Source: Agarivorans gilvus
GTDB taxonomy: Bacteria; Pseudomonadota; Gammaproteobacteria; Enterobacterales; Celerinatantimonadaceae
Direction of reading: 5' to 3'
DNA: 64,000 bases
NCBI RefSeq assembly: GCF_001420915.1
Contig: NZ_CP013021.1
Coordinates: 1,822,501 to 1,886,500, forward strand
Part shown: piece after piece, positions 50,800-59,987 of the stretch
How the letters are laid out: every line of letters begins with the position of its first letter
Numbering within the stretch: position 1 is the stretch's first letter
Made by a program: the position numbers and the translations under genes
The notes under the pieces: model-generated
Database searches by the model: none
Told to the model about the DNA's origin: nothing
The model's input: the letters and a program-made list of their open reading frames with translations, nothing else

Positions 50800-51654
50800 C
50801 TAAATTAGCCAACCGGCAATGGTCAGCAGCGCTATGATGGTAATGGCAAACATGATGGAACGTTTGGCCAAGCTGACAAAGCGACTGGTGGTACTAATAC
50901 ACAGCGCTTGATGCTCTAAATCAGCCTCTGACAACTCAGAAGCTACTGCCACTTTAGCTAACCAATAACCGTTGCTGTGCGCTCGGTCGCGCAATGACTG
51001 TAGCCAAATCGGCAAGGCCGCTGCGGTATGCCCCACCGCTAGATAACAAAGACTAGCGATACGCGAAGGCAGCCAATCTAAGTAATGCATAAACTGATTA
51101 ATGGTCGGTGATAAGGCTTGAACTTCAGTACTCTTATGAAGATAGAGACTGCGGCTACAAGCATAAAACAGCGCCCCTGCTGGGCCTGCCAATACATAAA
51201 ACAAAATCACCGCAAAATAGTAGCGGTAATTTAACCACATTAGCTGAGTACCGGTAGATAAAGCGATGGATTGTTCAGGATCTGACTGATGCAAAGGGTG
51301 CATTTGTTTTAGCAACTGTTGATTAAAAAGCTGACAAGCTTGCTCATCGCCACTGGCCGCTGCGCGCAGGTAATCACGATAACTTTGCTGGATGGGCGGG
51401 CAACCCAAAGTAAACAAGGGCACTAAAATCCACAGCAGCAGGTTAGCTAAACCAAACAGCCAGCCACTCAGGCTCATTTGCAGCCATAACATTAATGCAC
51501 TGGGTAAAAAAACCGTCATCAGTAACTGCCAAGCCGCCGAACGTAAGTCAAAGCGCTGCAGCCACCAATGAAAGACCTGCTGCCACCACCAACGAGCGCC
51601 AATCCGGCGAGCCCGCTCCAAACTAAGTGCTAACAACAGAGAAATAAGAGACAT
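50800..51654 (-). CDS. ampE: AmpE-like inner-membrane protein
   Basis: 284 residues with about four membrane helices (LMTVFLPSALMLWLQ, FGLANLLLWILVPLF, YYFAVILFYVLAGPAGALFY, SIMFAITIIALLTIAGW). The middle section QSYRDYLRAAASGDEQACQLF and the HYLDWLPSRIASLCYLAVG motif are typical of AmpE. It accompanies ampD as in enterics, where the pair affects beta-lactamase induction; its biochemical role is unclear. No ampC or ampR is visible in this window. Confidence 0.88.
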   Translation of the reverse strand: MSLISLLLALSLERARRIGARWWWQQVFHWWLQRFDLRSAAWQLLMTVFLPSALMLWLQMSLSGWLFGLANLLLWILVPLFTLGCPPIQQSYRDYLRAAASGDEQACQLFNQQLLKQMHPLHQSDPEQSIALSTGTQLMWLNYRYYFAVILFYVLAGPAGALFYACSRSLYLHKSTEVQALSPTINQFMHYLDWLPSRIASLCYLAVGHTAAALPIWLQSLRDRAHSNGYWLAKVAVASELSEADLEHQALCISTTSRFVSLAKRSIMFAITIIALLTIAGWLI

Positions 51655-51731
51655 CTAACTGAATTTACTCCATAAAAAGCCACGTCATCATGAATAGTAG
51701 GTGAATTAGCTCAGCAAACCAAGTGACTTAT

Positions 51732-52271
51732 TTATAAGGCCGCTAAATAGCGAGGCCAATCAAAAAAAGGTCCCGGATCGGTTTTACGCGAAGGGGCTAT
51801 ATCACTGTGAGCCACAATACGTTGTTTATTCAGCAAGGGATAGCGTTTTAACAGGACTTGGCTTACCTCTACTAGGGCTTGATATTGCGCCTCACTATAG
51901 CCCTGACTGTCGCAGCCTTCCAACTCTATGCCGATGGAAAAATCATTACAGCCCTCACGACCGGCAAAACTAGAGACCCCTGCATGCCAAGCCCGCAGAT
52001 TAAAAGGCACATATTGAGTGACTTCGCCCAAGCGATTAATCAACAGATGTGCCGATACTTGCAAGCCCTGCAACTCGGCAAAACTAGCATCAGCCTGACA
52101 ATCTAAGCAGCCAGTAAACAAGTCATCGATATAAGACAGGCCAAACTGCCCTTCTGGTAAACTAATGCAGTGAATCACCAACAAGCTAATTTCTTCACTG
52201 GGCCGCTGATTATAAAAGGGGCTATTCAAGGCTCTCACAGGCTCTAGCCAATGCTGTTGATTAATTTGCAA
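51732..52271 (-). CDS. ampD: 1,6-anhydro-N-acetylmuramyl-L-alanine amidase AmpD
   Basis: Zinc amidase of cell-wall recycling, splitting anhydro-muropeptides in the cytoplasm. About 179 residues. The amidase_2 fold shows the zinc ligands in LLVIHCISLP, AWHAGVSSFAGREGCN and RIVAHSDIAPSRKTDPGPFFDW. There is no signal peptide, as expected for AmpD. No ATG fits; TTG at 52271 has GGGAG about five bases upstream, and a GTG two codons earlier (52277) is the alternative. Upstream of ampE, divergent from nadC. Confidence 0.93.
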   Translation of the reverse strand: MQINQQHWLEPVRALNSPFYNQRPSEEISLLVIHCISLPEGQFGLSYIDDLFTGCLDCQADASFAELQGLQVSAHLLINRLGEVTQYVPFNLRAWHAGVSSFAGREGCNDFSIGIELEGCDSQGYSEAQYQALVEVSQVLLKRYPLLNKQRIVAHSDIAPSRKTDPGPFFDWPRYLAAL

Positions 52272-52447
52272 AACCACTCCCTAAGCTAAAAATGCAACAT
52301 GCTTATCTCAGATACAAGCCAGACTCATAATATAGTCTGCATTTGACCATGCAAGCGATTCGCATCTAGGTTAAAATGTGCCAGCAAAAATCAGCAGATA
52401 CATGATAAGTTGCCATTAGTAACCCCAACCCTCAGAGAAACAATGCA

Positions 52448-53290
52448 ATGAATGCAGAGCAATTGCGCGCTAATGTCAGCGCCGCCCTAAGCGAAGACTT
52501 AGGCGAATTAAATCCCGCACTGGATATTTCCGCCGCCCTTATTCCGGAACAACAAGTAAGCAAGGCTAAAATCATTAGCCGCGAACCGGCTATTTTTGCT
52601 GGCAAAGCCTACGCCGATGAAGTGTTTAAGCAATTAGGCGGCGAAGTCAGCATAGAGTGGTTGGTGGAAGACGGCGACAAAGTAGTCAGCGATCAAGTGC
52701 TCTGTTATTTAACAGGACCTGCCAGAATATTGCTTACTGGCGAGCGCTCTGCTTTAAATTTCATTCAAACCCTATCGGGCATAGCCAGCCAAGTGGCCGA
52801 ATACACGCAGCTATTAGCAGGTACCCACTGCCAGTTATTGGATACGCGTAAAACCTTACCGGGCTTACGTTATGCTTCTAAATACGCGGTAAGCTGTGGC
52901 GGCGGTACTAATCATCGCTTTGGTCTTTACGACGCCTTTTTAATTAAAGAAAACCACATTATGGCCTGCGGCAGTATTCAAGCGGCAGTGGAAAAAGCCC
53001 GTAAAATCGCCCCCGGCAAAAAAGTAGAAGTAGAAGTAGAAAACCTCGATGAACTAGAACAAGCCCTTGTTGCGGGCTGCGATGTAGTAATGTTAGACAA
53101 CTTCACGGTAGAGTTGATGAAACAAGCGGTAGCGCAGAACCAAGGCCGCGCTAAATTAGAAGCCTCGGGTAACATGACCTTAGCGACCATTCGTCAGTAT
53201 GCCGAGACCGGTGTCGACTTTATTTCGGTAGGCGCTTTAACTAAACATGTCAAGGCGCTAGACCTAAGTATGAGATTTGTCGCGGAATAA
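52448..53290 (+). CDS. nadC: nicotinate-nucleotide pyrophosphorylase (carboxylating), NadC
   Basis: Makes nicotinate mononucleotide from quinolinate and PRPP in NAD synthesis. 280 residues. Motifs: LTGERSALNFIQTLSGIAS, LLDTRKTLPGLRYASKYAVSC-like with GGGTNHRFGLYDAFLIKENH, VEVEVENLDELEQAL, DVVMLDNFTVE and KLEASGNMTLATIRQYAETG with FISVGALTK. Divergent from ampD, and followed by the pilin gene, the classic nadC-pil arrangement. Confidence 0.96.
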   Translation: MNAEQLRANVSAALSEDLGELNPALDISAALIPEQQVSKAKIISREPAIFAGKAYADEVFKQLGGEVSIEWLVEDGDKVVSDQVLCYLTGPARILLTGERSALNFIQTLSGIASQVAEYTQLLAGTHCQLLDTRKTLPGLRYASKYAVSCGGGTNHRFGLYDAFLIKENHIMACGSIQAAVEKARKIAPGKKVEVEVENLDELEQALVAGCDVVMLDNFTVELMKQAVAQNQGRAKLEASGNMTLATIRQYAETGVDFISVGALTKHVKALDLSMRFVAE

Positions 53291-53307
53291 TTTTCAATCA
53301 TCTAGGA

Positions 53308-53340
53308 CTGCTGTACACAAGGATATACAGCAGCTCTTTT
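53308..53340 (+). terminator. nadC terminator
   Basis: Stem CTGCTGTA/TACAGCAG with a 10-base loop, followed by CTCTTTT. Confidence 0.6.
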
Positions 53341-53530
53341 GATAAAACGCTTAAGATCACGATTTGATTGCCTTTTTACAATAATAACTATACTTATATG
53401 ACGCGTATGCTTTAATAAATTCACGTTTAAGGCATCGCAATGTCAAATATGTGACTGAAATACAAAAAATTTCGCAGCATTTTTGATAAAAAAAACGGTA
53501 AATAAATAACTTGTGTAAAGGAAAGACGCA

Positions 53531-53983
53531 ATGAAAACCATCCAGAACCTTCAAACCAAGGCTGCGAATAAGCAAGCAGGTTTCACCCTAATCGAATTGA
53601 TGATCGTAGTAGCAATTGTGGCCATTCTGGCGGCAGTAGCGCTACCGGCTTATAATGAGTATGTGAAAAAATCCAAATTTGCATCAGTAGCCACTGCGGT
53701 GCAAGGTTACAAGGTCAAAGTTGAATTATGTCACGCGATGGAAGGGGGCTTTGACGAGTGTGATGCCAACTCTCATGACATCCCTGCAAATATAGCCACA
53801 GGCACTGACACCAATGGTCTAGTAGATACTGTTGAGGTTGAAAATGGTGTTATTACCGGTACAGCGACAGCGGCGGCTGACAGCCATACTATAATATTGA
53901 CACCTTCGGTTGAAAACAACAGAGTTATATGGGAGGTGACCGGCTCTTGTATTGGTGCGAATCTATGTAAAGGTAACGAATAG
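53531..53983 (+). CDS. pilA: type IV pilin, PilA
   Basis: 150-residue prepilin. The class III signal ends ...NKQAG before FTLIELMIVVAIVAILAAVALPAY, with Glu5 of the mature chain; the leader is 17 residues, long for a type IVa pilin. Mature length about 133. Two cysteine pairs can be seen (ELCHAMEGGFDEC and GSCIGANLC); the latter is the place of the C-terminal D-loop. AAAGGA lies 10 bases before ATG. It heads the pilA-pilB-pilC-pilD cluster and ends 7 bases before pilB. Confidence 0.93.
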   Translation: MKTIQNLQTKAANKQAGFTLIELMIVVAIVAILAAVALPAYNEYVKKSKFASVATAVQGYKVKVELCHAMEGGFDECDANSHDIPANIATGTDTNGLVDTVEVENGVITGTATAAADSHTIILTPSVENNRVIWEVTGSCIGANLCKGNE

Positions 53984-53990
53984 TAGCTTA

Positions 53991-55697
53991 ATGCAACAAT
54001 CAGCCTCACTAAACGGCCTAGCTTCTAGCTTGGCCGTTTCTTTTCCAGAAAAAGAGCAACAGCTGCTGGAGCTGTACAAGCGCAGCCAGCAAGAGCAGAG
54101 TGCCTTTACTACGGTATTGGTAGAAAACGAGTTGTTTACCAGTAAGGCGCTCGCTGATTATTGCGAGGCCCAGTTCGGCATTCCGCTGCTGGATCTCGAT
54201 GCCATCGAGATCAACGAAATTCCCCAGAGTTTTCTCAACGAAAAGCTGATTTTTAAACACCACGTGCTGCCGGTGTATAGTCAAAACCAAACCCTATATG
54301 TGGCCATGGCTGACCCAAGTAATGTAAGCGCGCTAGAAGACTTTGGTTTTAGCTTTGGCCTACACGTAGAAGCACTGTTGGTTGAGGAAAATAAACTCAG
54401 CAAAGCGATTCAGTCACTGGTGGATGATAGCGCCAACCTCGACTTGGGTGATATTTCCGATGAGGACATCAACGACCTAGAAGTTAGCGAAGAAAACTCT
54501 CGGCTCGACGAAAAACAAAATAATAAAGAAGACGATGCGCCCATCGTTGTTTATATTAATAAAATTTTAATGGACTCGATCCGCCGTGGCGCATCGGATT
54601 TGCATTTCGAGCCCTACGAGCATAAATACCGAATTCGTTTTCGCATCGACGGCATATTGCACGAAATCGCCAGCCCGCCAATCAATTTGGCCAACCGCTT
54701 CTCGGCTCGCCTCAAAGTAATGGCGCGTATGGACATCGCCGAGCGACGCTTACCGCAAGATGGCCGTATTAAGCTTAAAACCGGCCGCAACAAAGCCATC
54801 GACATGCGGGTTAACTCCTTGCCCACCATGTGGGGCGAGAAAATTGTGATTCGTATTTTGGACTCCTCGGCCGCCAACCTGAATATCGATATATTGGGTT
54901 ACGACGATAAACAAAAGCAGCTTTACCTAAACGCGCTGTCTCGCCCGCAGGGGATGATACTAGTCACCGGCCCCACCGGCTCAGGTAAAACCGTATCGCT
55001 GTATACTGGCCTAAATATTTTGAATACCGTGGAAACCAATATTTCTACCGCAGAAGATCCGGTGGAAATTAACTTACCTGGGGTTAACCAAGTTCAAATT
55101 AATAACAAGGCCGGATTAACTTTTGCCGCCGCGCTGCGCGCCTTTCTTCGTCAAGATCCCGACATTGTAATGGTGGGAGAAATCCGTGACTTAGAAACCG
55201 CCGAAATTTCGATTAAGGCGGCGCAAACTGGTCACTTAGTCTTATCCACCCTGCATACCAATTCAGCCGCCGAAACCTTGACCCGTTTACTGAATATGGG
55301 AGTGCCGGCCTTTAACATTGCTTCTTCGGTGAGTTTGATTATTGCTCAGCGCTTGGCACGCCGCCTCTGCGAGCATTGTAAAAAACCAAAAATGCTAGAA
55401 GCTGAATTGCTGCCTAAGATTGGCTTTAGCGCAGAGCAAATAGCCCAAGGCATTAAACTCTACGAACCCGTGGGCTGTGATAAATGCACCGGTGGCTTTA
55501 AGGGCCGCGTGGGTATTTACGAAGTGATGCCCATGAGTAGTGAAATCGCTAAACTGATTATGGCCGAAGGCAACTCTATACAAATTGCCGAACAAGCCAT
55601 TAACGAAGGCATGTATTCACTGCGTATGTCAGCCTTAGAGAAGGCGCGTATAGGAGTCACCTCTTTATCGGAAGTGGAGCGGGTCACAAATGTTTAA
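53991..55697 (+). CDS. pilB: type IV pilus extension ATPase PilB
   Basis: Secretion-type AAA-like ATPase driving pilus assembly. 568 residues from the ATG at 53991; an in-frame TTG 13 codons upstream lies within pilA and is rejected. N-terminal MshEN-type domain (about 1-150), then RGASDLHFEPYEHKYRIRFR, Walker A GPTGSGKT (327-334), Asp box, Walker B DPDIVMVGEIRDLETAE, His box GHLVLSTLHTNSAAETLTRL and the zinc tetracysteine CEHCKKP/CDKCTGG. Binds PilC at the inner membrane. Confidence 0.96.
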   Translation: MQQSASLNGLASSLAVSFPEKEQQLLELYKRSQQEQSAFTTVLVENELFTSKALADYCEAQFGIPLLDLDAIEINEIPQSFLNEKLIFKHHVLPVYSQNQTLYVAMADPSNVSALEDFGFSFGLHVEALLVEENKLSKAIQSLVDDSANLDLGDISDEDINDLEVSEENSRLDEKQNNKEDDAPIVVYINKILMDSIRRGASDLHFEPYEHKYRIRFRIDGILHEIASPPINLANRFSARLKVMARMDIAERRLPQDGRIKLKTGRNKAIDMRVNSLPTMWGEKIVIRILDSSAANLNIDILGYDDKQKQLYLNALSRPQGMILVTGPTGSGKTVSLYTGLNILNTVETNISTAEDPVEINLPGVNQVQINNKAGLTFAAALRAFLRQDPDIVMVGEIRDLETAEISIKAAQTGHLVLSTLHTNSAAETLTRLLNMGVPAFNIASSVSLIIAQRLARRLCEHCKKPKMLEAELLPKIGFSAEQIAQGIKLYEPVGCDKCTGGFKGRVGIYEVMPMSSEIAKLIMAEGNSIQIAEQAINEGMYSLRMSALEKARIGVTSLSEVERVTNV

Positions 55698-55783
55698 GTG
55701 CTTTTCCACTCTGGGCTAAATCTCTGATAGATTTAATTTATTCATTAATCTCACTTTTAGCGTGAACGCTTAGCAAGGATGTT

Positions 55784-57034
55784 ATGGCTACCGCAAGCAA
55801 CAGCAGCAAACGCAAGGTCGTAGTAAAAAAAATTAACGCCTACACTTGGAGCGGAGTAAACCGCAAAGGCGGCAAGGTGAGCGGCGAATACCAAGCCGAA
55901 AACCCCAATCAGGTGAAAGGCGAGCTACGCCGCCAGGGCATTACCGTTACCAAGATTAAAAAGAAAAGCGAAAGCTTTCTTAGCAAGATGGGTAACAAGA
56001 TTAAACCCATGGACATCGCGGTGGCCTCGCGACAAATTGCCACCATGCTACAAGCCGGCGTGCCCTTAGTACAAAGCTTCAACATCATCTCTAAAAGTGT
56101 AGAAAAACCAGCGATGCGTGAGCTGATAGGTGAAGTAGCCGCCGAAGTAGAATCAGGTACTGCGCTTTCTGAGAGCCTACGCAAGCATCCACGCTATTTC
56201 GATGCTCTATATTGCGACTTAATTGAAGCCGGTGAGCAAAGTGGTGCTCTTGAAACCATCTATGATCGCGTCGCCATCTATAAAGAAAAGGCCGAAGCAC
56301 TAAAATCGAAAATTAAGAAAGCCATGTTTTACCCAGTTTCGGTGATTATTGTAGCGATCATTGTCACCACCATTCTGTTACTATTTGTCATTCCCCAATT
56401 TGAAGAAATCTTTGCCAGCTTTGGCGCCGAACTGCCTGCCTTTACTCAGTTTGTTATCGGCATTTCCCGCTTCTTGCAAGACTACTGGCCGTTTATTTTT
56501 GGCGGTATATTTGCCTTGGGTTTTGGTTATGTGCAAGCCTTTAGGCGCTCGCAGGGGGTGAAAGATGCCACCGACCGCTTCATTCTTAGGATTCCGGTGA
56601 TTAACCCAATTCTGCACAAGGCGGCAATGGCCCGTTTTGCGCGCACCCTCTCCACCACCTTTGCCGCCGGTATTCCACTGATTGATGCGCTAAAATCGGC
56701 CTCTGGCGCATCTGGCAACGTAGTCTACCGCAACGCCATCGATGCGATTCGCATTGAGGTAACCGGTGGTATGCAAATGAACGTAGCCATGCGCACAGTA
56801 AATTTGTTTCCCGACATGGTCACCCAAATGGTCATGATTGGTGAAGAATCCGGCTCTTTAGACAGTATGTTGGATAAAGTGGCCAATATTTACGAACAAC
56901 AAGTCGACGATGCGGTTGACGGTTTAACCAGCCTAATTGAACCGCTGATTATGGCCGTGCTTGGCGTGCTGGTTGGTGGTATGGTGGTGGCCATGTACTT
57001 ACCTATCTTTAAACTCGGCTCTGTTGTGGGTTAA
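55784..57034 (+). CDS. pilC: type IV pilus inner-membrane platform protein PilC
   Basis: 416 residues of the GspF/PilC family: basic N-terminus, two homologous T2SSF domains (MDIAVASRQIATMLQAGVPL, and MARFARTLSTTFAAGIPLID) and three membrane helices (VIIVAIIVTTILLLFVIPQF, PFIFGGIFALGFGYV, LIMAVLGVLVGGMVVAMYLP). It anchors the ATPases PilB and PilT. The retraction ATPase PilT is not in the window. Confidence 0.95.
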   Translation: MATASNSSKRKVVVKKINAYTWSGVNRKGGKVSGEYQAENPNQVKGELRRQGITVTKIKKKSESFLSKMGNKIKPMDIAVASRQIATMLQAGVPLVQSFNIISKSVEKPAMRELIGEVAAEVESGTALSESLRKHPRYFDALYCDLIEAGEQSGALETIYDRVAIYKEKAEALKSKIKKAMFYPVSVIIVAIIVTTILLLFVIPQFEEIFASFGAELPAFTQFVIGISRFLQDYWPFIFGGIFALGFGYVQAFRRSQGVKDATDRFILRIPVINPILHKAAMARFARTLSTTFAAGIPLIDALKSASGASGNVVYRNAIDAIRIEVTGGMQMNVAMRTVNLFPDMVTQMVMIGEESGSLDSMLDKVANIYEQQVDDAVDGLTSLIEPLIMAVLGVLVGGMVVAMYLPIFKLGSVVG

Positions 57035-57036
57035 TC

Positions 57037-57915
57037 ATGCACAGTTTTATCGAACTCTACCCAGCCACTGCGCTGGGTTTCTGCTTATTAGTGGCGCTCT
57101 GTATCGGCTCTTTTCTTAATGTAGTGATTCACCGCTTACCCATAATGTTACAGCGCCAGTGGCGTGATGAATGCCGAGTGTTTTTGGCCGATGAGTTAAA
57201 AGCCAGCGAAAGCACCGAGCCAGGCGTTTATAACTTAATGCTGCCTCGCTCGGCCTGCCCCCACTGCGGCAGCTTGATCAAAGCTTGGCAAAACATTCCG
57301 GTAATCAGCTGGTTAGCGCTGCGCGGTAAGTGCGCCAATTGCAAAAGCCCCATCAGCATTCGTTATCCTTTAGTGGAGATGGCAACCGCCTTATTGACCT
57401 TGGCGTGTTGGTGGCAGTTTGGCTTTACCCTTAGCTTTATATTTAGCAACCTATTTTGCATCATTTTACTGTGCTTAAGTTTAATCGACTTAGACAGTAT
57501 GTTATTGCCCGACCAACTCACCCTACCCACGCTGTGGCTCGGTTTACTGCTCAATATTAATGCCAGCTTTGTTCCGCTCAGCGATGCGGTCATCGGTGCG
57601 GCGCTGGGTTATAGCCTATTATGGGCTCTCTATTGGCTGTTTAAGCTACTAACCGGCAAAGAAGGCATGGGTTATGGCGACTTCAAGTTGCTGGCCATGA
57701 TCGGCGCATGGTTTGGCTGGCAAGCCTTACCGCTTACTATTTTGCTCTCTTCTTTCGCTGGCGCCTTAATCGGCATTAGTCTTATCGCTCTGGGTAAGCG
57801 CCAACAAAGTCAAGCCATACCCTTTGGCCCCTATTTAGCTCTAGGCGGTGTAGTCTATCTATTTTTTGGTGCGCAGCTACATAGCTGGTATTTCTCCTAC
57901 CTAGGGCTTAGTTAA
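57037..57915 (+). CDS. pilD: prepilin leader peptidase/N-methyltransferase PilD
   Basis: 292 residues, membrane aspartyl protease that cleaves and N-methylates prepilins and pseudopilins. Zinc-type tetracysteine CPHCGSLI/CANCKSPI in the first cytoplasmic loop; catalytic aspartates in LIDLDSMLLPDQL and GMGYGDFKLLAMIG; about eight membrane helices. It starts 2 bases after pilC and overlaps coaE by one base (TAATG). Confidence 0.96.
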   Translation: MHSFIELYPATALGFCLLVALCIGSFLNVVIHRLPIMLQRQWRDECRVFLADELKASESTEPGVYNLMLPRSACPHCGSLIKAWQNIPVISWLALRGKCANCKSPISIRYPLVEMATALLTLACWWQFGFTLSFIFSNLFCIILLCLSLIDLDSMLLPDQLTLPTLWLGLLLNINASFVPLSDAVIGAALGYSLLWALYWLFKLLTGKEGMGYGDFKLLAMIGAWFGWQALPLTILLSSFAGALIGISLIALGKRQQSQAIPFGPYLALGGVVYLFFGAQLHSWYFSYLGLS

Positions 57916-58517
57916 TGCTAGTGGGTTTAACCGGCGGAATTGCCAGCGGTAAAAGCCAAGCCTGCCACTATTTTGCAGAGCTCGGCATTCCCATTGTGGA
58001 TGCCGATATTGTGGCGCGTCAGGTGGTCGAACCCGGTCAGCCTGCACTAGCCAAAATCACTGACTATTTTGGCCCAGAGATACTGTTAGACGATGGCAGC
58101 TTAAACCGCCGGCTACTGCGCCAGCTAATCTTTAATGATCAGCAAAAAAAGCATTGGCTTAACCAATTACTTCACCCACTTATCCGCGAACAGATGCTGT
58201 TGCAACTTAAGCAAGCCAGAGGGCCTTATAAAATTTTGGTCGCCCCGCTGCTGTTTGAAAATCACTTAGATAAGCTTACCGATCGCAGTCTATTAATCGA
58301 CGTGCCCGTTGCGCTGCAAGTACAGCGCACCACGGCGCGTGACGGTGTTGATGCCCAGCAGGCACAGCAAATTATCGATGCGCAAATGAGTCGAGACGAT
58401 AAACGCGCCGCCGCCGATGACATCATCGACAACAACCAAGGGCTAGACGAGCTCAAGCAAAAAGTCTTAGCCCAACACCGAATCTACCTAGAACTGGCCA
58501 AAAGCCATGACAGTTGA
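57915..58517 (+). CDS. coaE: dephospho-CoA kinase CoaE
   Basis: Final step of CoA synthesis, phosphorylating dephospho-CoA. 200 residues. P-loop GLTGGIASGKSQACHYF, PIVDADIVARQVVEPGQPAL, LNRRLLRQLIF, HPLIREQM, and VAPLLFENHLDKLTDRSLLID. Translation is coupled to pilD. The pilD-coaE-zapD-yacG order is common in gammaproteobacteria. Confidence 0.96.
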   Translation: MLVGLTGGIASGKSQACHYFAELGIPIVDADIVARQVVEPGQPALAKITDYFGPEILLDDGSLNRRLLRQLIFNDQQKKHWLNQLLHPLIREQMLLQLKQARGPYKILVAPLLFENHLDKLTDRSLLIDVPVALQVQRTTARDGVDAQQAQQIIDAQMSRDDKRAAADDIIDNNQGLDELKQKVLAQHRIYLELAKSHDS

Positions 58518-58575
58518 ACGCTCAGTAGTTACACTAGGCTAGATAAACCAATCATACCTTGTTTTCTGAGTCCCT

Positions 58576-59316
58576 ATGGCCGCATTGATATTTGAGCATC
58601 CTTTAAACGAAAAAGTAAGAAACTACTTACGCTTAGAGCAGTTGTTTGAGCAATTGATGTTATCTAAAGCCTTACAACATCCGCTGCAACAGCAGCAGTT
58701 TTTTCGCGCTCTATTCGAGGTAGCAGAGGTACTAGAACGCTGTGAATGGCGTTCCGACTTACTTAAAGACTTAGCCAAACAGGCCGATAAATTAGAACAA
58801 TGGGCCGCTATGCCCAAAGTGGATATCAGTAAAATTGAGCAGCTGTTATTGCAAGTAAAAACGCTGATTGCGGCGATTAGTAAGCATGCTCGCGTTTCTG
58901 ACCATCTTAAAAATGACCGATTACTATCCAGTATTCGTCAACGCTTAAGCCTGCCCGGTGGCAACTGCAGCTTTGATTTACCTCAGTTGCACTATTGGTT
59001 ACATCAACAGCCTGAACTAATTCAAGGCCAAGTTGAACAGTGGCTACAACCTTTCCTATTAGTAGCCGATGCGATCAACCACCTACTAAAGTTACTCAGA
59101 GAACAGCATAGCGATAGTGAAGTCATCGCCAGTAAGGGCTTCTATCAAGGGGTGGCAGCGGAATGTGGTTTATTGCGTATTGAGGTAGATTCTCAGCTGC
59201 AGTGTTACCCCACCGTTAGCGGCCACAAGCACCGCTTCGCCATTAAATTTATTAGTGCAGTGAATCAAGAACTTGAAGATATTCCCTGCCGTTTATATTG
59301 TTGTAAAATTGCCTGA
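58576..59316 (+). CDS. zapD: cell division protein ZapD
   Basis: 246 residues (E. coli ZapD 247). ZapD binds the FtsZ C-terminus and bundles filaments at the Z-ring. Signature segments: IFEHPLNEKVRNYLRLEQLF, LLKDLAKQADKLEQW, LLSSIRQRLSLPGGNCSFDL and LPQLHYWLHQ. It lies 58 bases after coaE and overlaps yacG by one base. Confidence 0.94.
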   Translation: MAALIFEHPLNEKVRNYLRLEQLFEQLMLSKALQHPLQQQQFFRALFEVAEVLERCEWRSDLLKDLAKQADKLEQWAAMPKVDISKIEQLLLQVKTLIAAISKHARVSDHLKNDRLLSSIRQRLSLPGGNCSFDLPQLHYWLHQQPELIQGQVEQWLQPFLLVADAINHLLKLLREQHSDSEVIASKGFYQGVAAECGLLRIEVDSQLQCYPTVSGHKHRFAIKFISAVNQELEDIPCRLYCCKIA

Positions 59317-59516
59317 TGAACAAATCCAATCCAACCAAAGTAAAATGCCCCACTTGTGATGCCGAAGTCGTTTGGCAGGCCAGTAGTGAATTTCGTCCTT
59401 TTTGTTCTGAGCGTTGTAAATTAATTGACCTAGGTGAGTGGGCCAATGAAGAAAAGTACATTGCCGGACAGCACCTTCAAGAAGACGAAGATAAGCCCGA
59501 CAGTTGGGAGTTCTAA
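59316..59516 (+). CDS. yacG: DNA gyrase inhibitor YacG
   Basis: 66-residue zinc protein. Four cysteines in KCPTCDAEVVW and RPFCSERCKLIDLGEWANEE, the YacG zinc finger, with a typical acidic C-terminus. YacG of E. coli inhibits gyrase. It ends 4 bases inside the convergent mutT. Confidence 0.94.
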   Translation: MNKSNPTKVKCPTCDAEVVWQASSEFRPFCSERCKLIDLGEWANEEKYIAGQHLQEDEDKPDSWEF

Positions 59517-59923
59517 CTAAATTCAGCCCAAGGCTTGGCTAACAGGGTTTCAAGAATCGCATGATTCGCTTCAGGGAAACGGTAGTTAACTAACTCTTGC
59601 TTGGCGACCCAACGAATATCTTGCTGTTCAGCCCCCTCAGGCTCCCCAGCGAAGCGACTAACGGTATAGACATGCAAACATACCTGCTTATCGCCATAGT
59701 CGTGCTCAATGCGGATCAGAGGCTTACAGCTAGCCAGCTCAATCACTATCGATAGTTCTTCCTGTAATTCGCGCGCCAAGGCTTCGATGACGGACTCATC
59801 GGCTTCAATTTTGCCGCCGGGAAACTCCCATTTCCCCCCTTGATGCTGTTGCTGATGGCGAAAGCTCAACAGCACCTTATCACCTTGAAGTATCACTCCA
59901 ACAGCAACATTAACCTGCTTCAT
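59513..59923 (-). CDS. mutT: 8-oxo-dGTP diphosphatase MutT (Nudix)
   Basis: 136 residues. Hydrolyses 8-oxo-dGTP to stop misincorporation. Nudix box GGKIEADESVIEALARELQEE fits G-x5-E-x7-R-E-x2-E-E; preceded by VAVGVILQGDKVLLSFR and KWEFPGG. Downstream of secA, as in the secA-mutT order of E. coli, but separated from it by a terminator. Confidence 0.94.
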   Translation of the reverse strand: MKQVNVAVGVILQGDKVLLSFRHQQQHQGGKWEFPGGKIEADESVIEALARELQEELSIVIELASCKPLIRIEHDYGDKQVCLHVYTVSRFAGEPEGAEQQDIRWVAKQELVNYRFPEANHAILETLLAKPWAEFS

Positions 59924-59942
59924 CTAAGCTCCTTAAATTTAT

Positions 59943-59967
59943 AAAAAAGGAGAGCCGAAGCTCTCCT
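59943..59967 (-). terminator. secA terminator
   Basis: Minus-strand stem AGGAGAGC/GCTCTCCT closed by a TTCG tetraloop and followed by T6. Confidence 0.9.
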
Positions 59968-59987
59968 CTGTATAGGCTAAGCCAAAC

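Noticed and set aside
53361..53530. sigma-54 promoter for pilA
   Set aside because: No GG-N10-GC element with correct spacing could be found; GGCATCGCAATG lacks the -12 pair.
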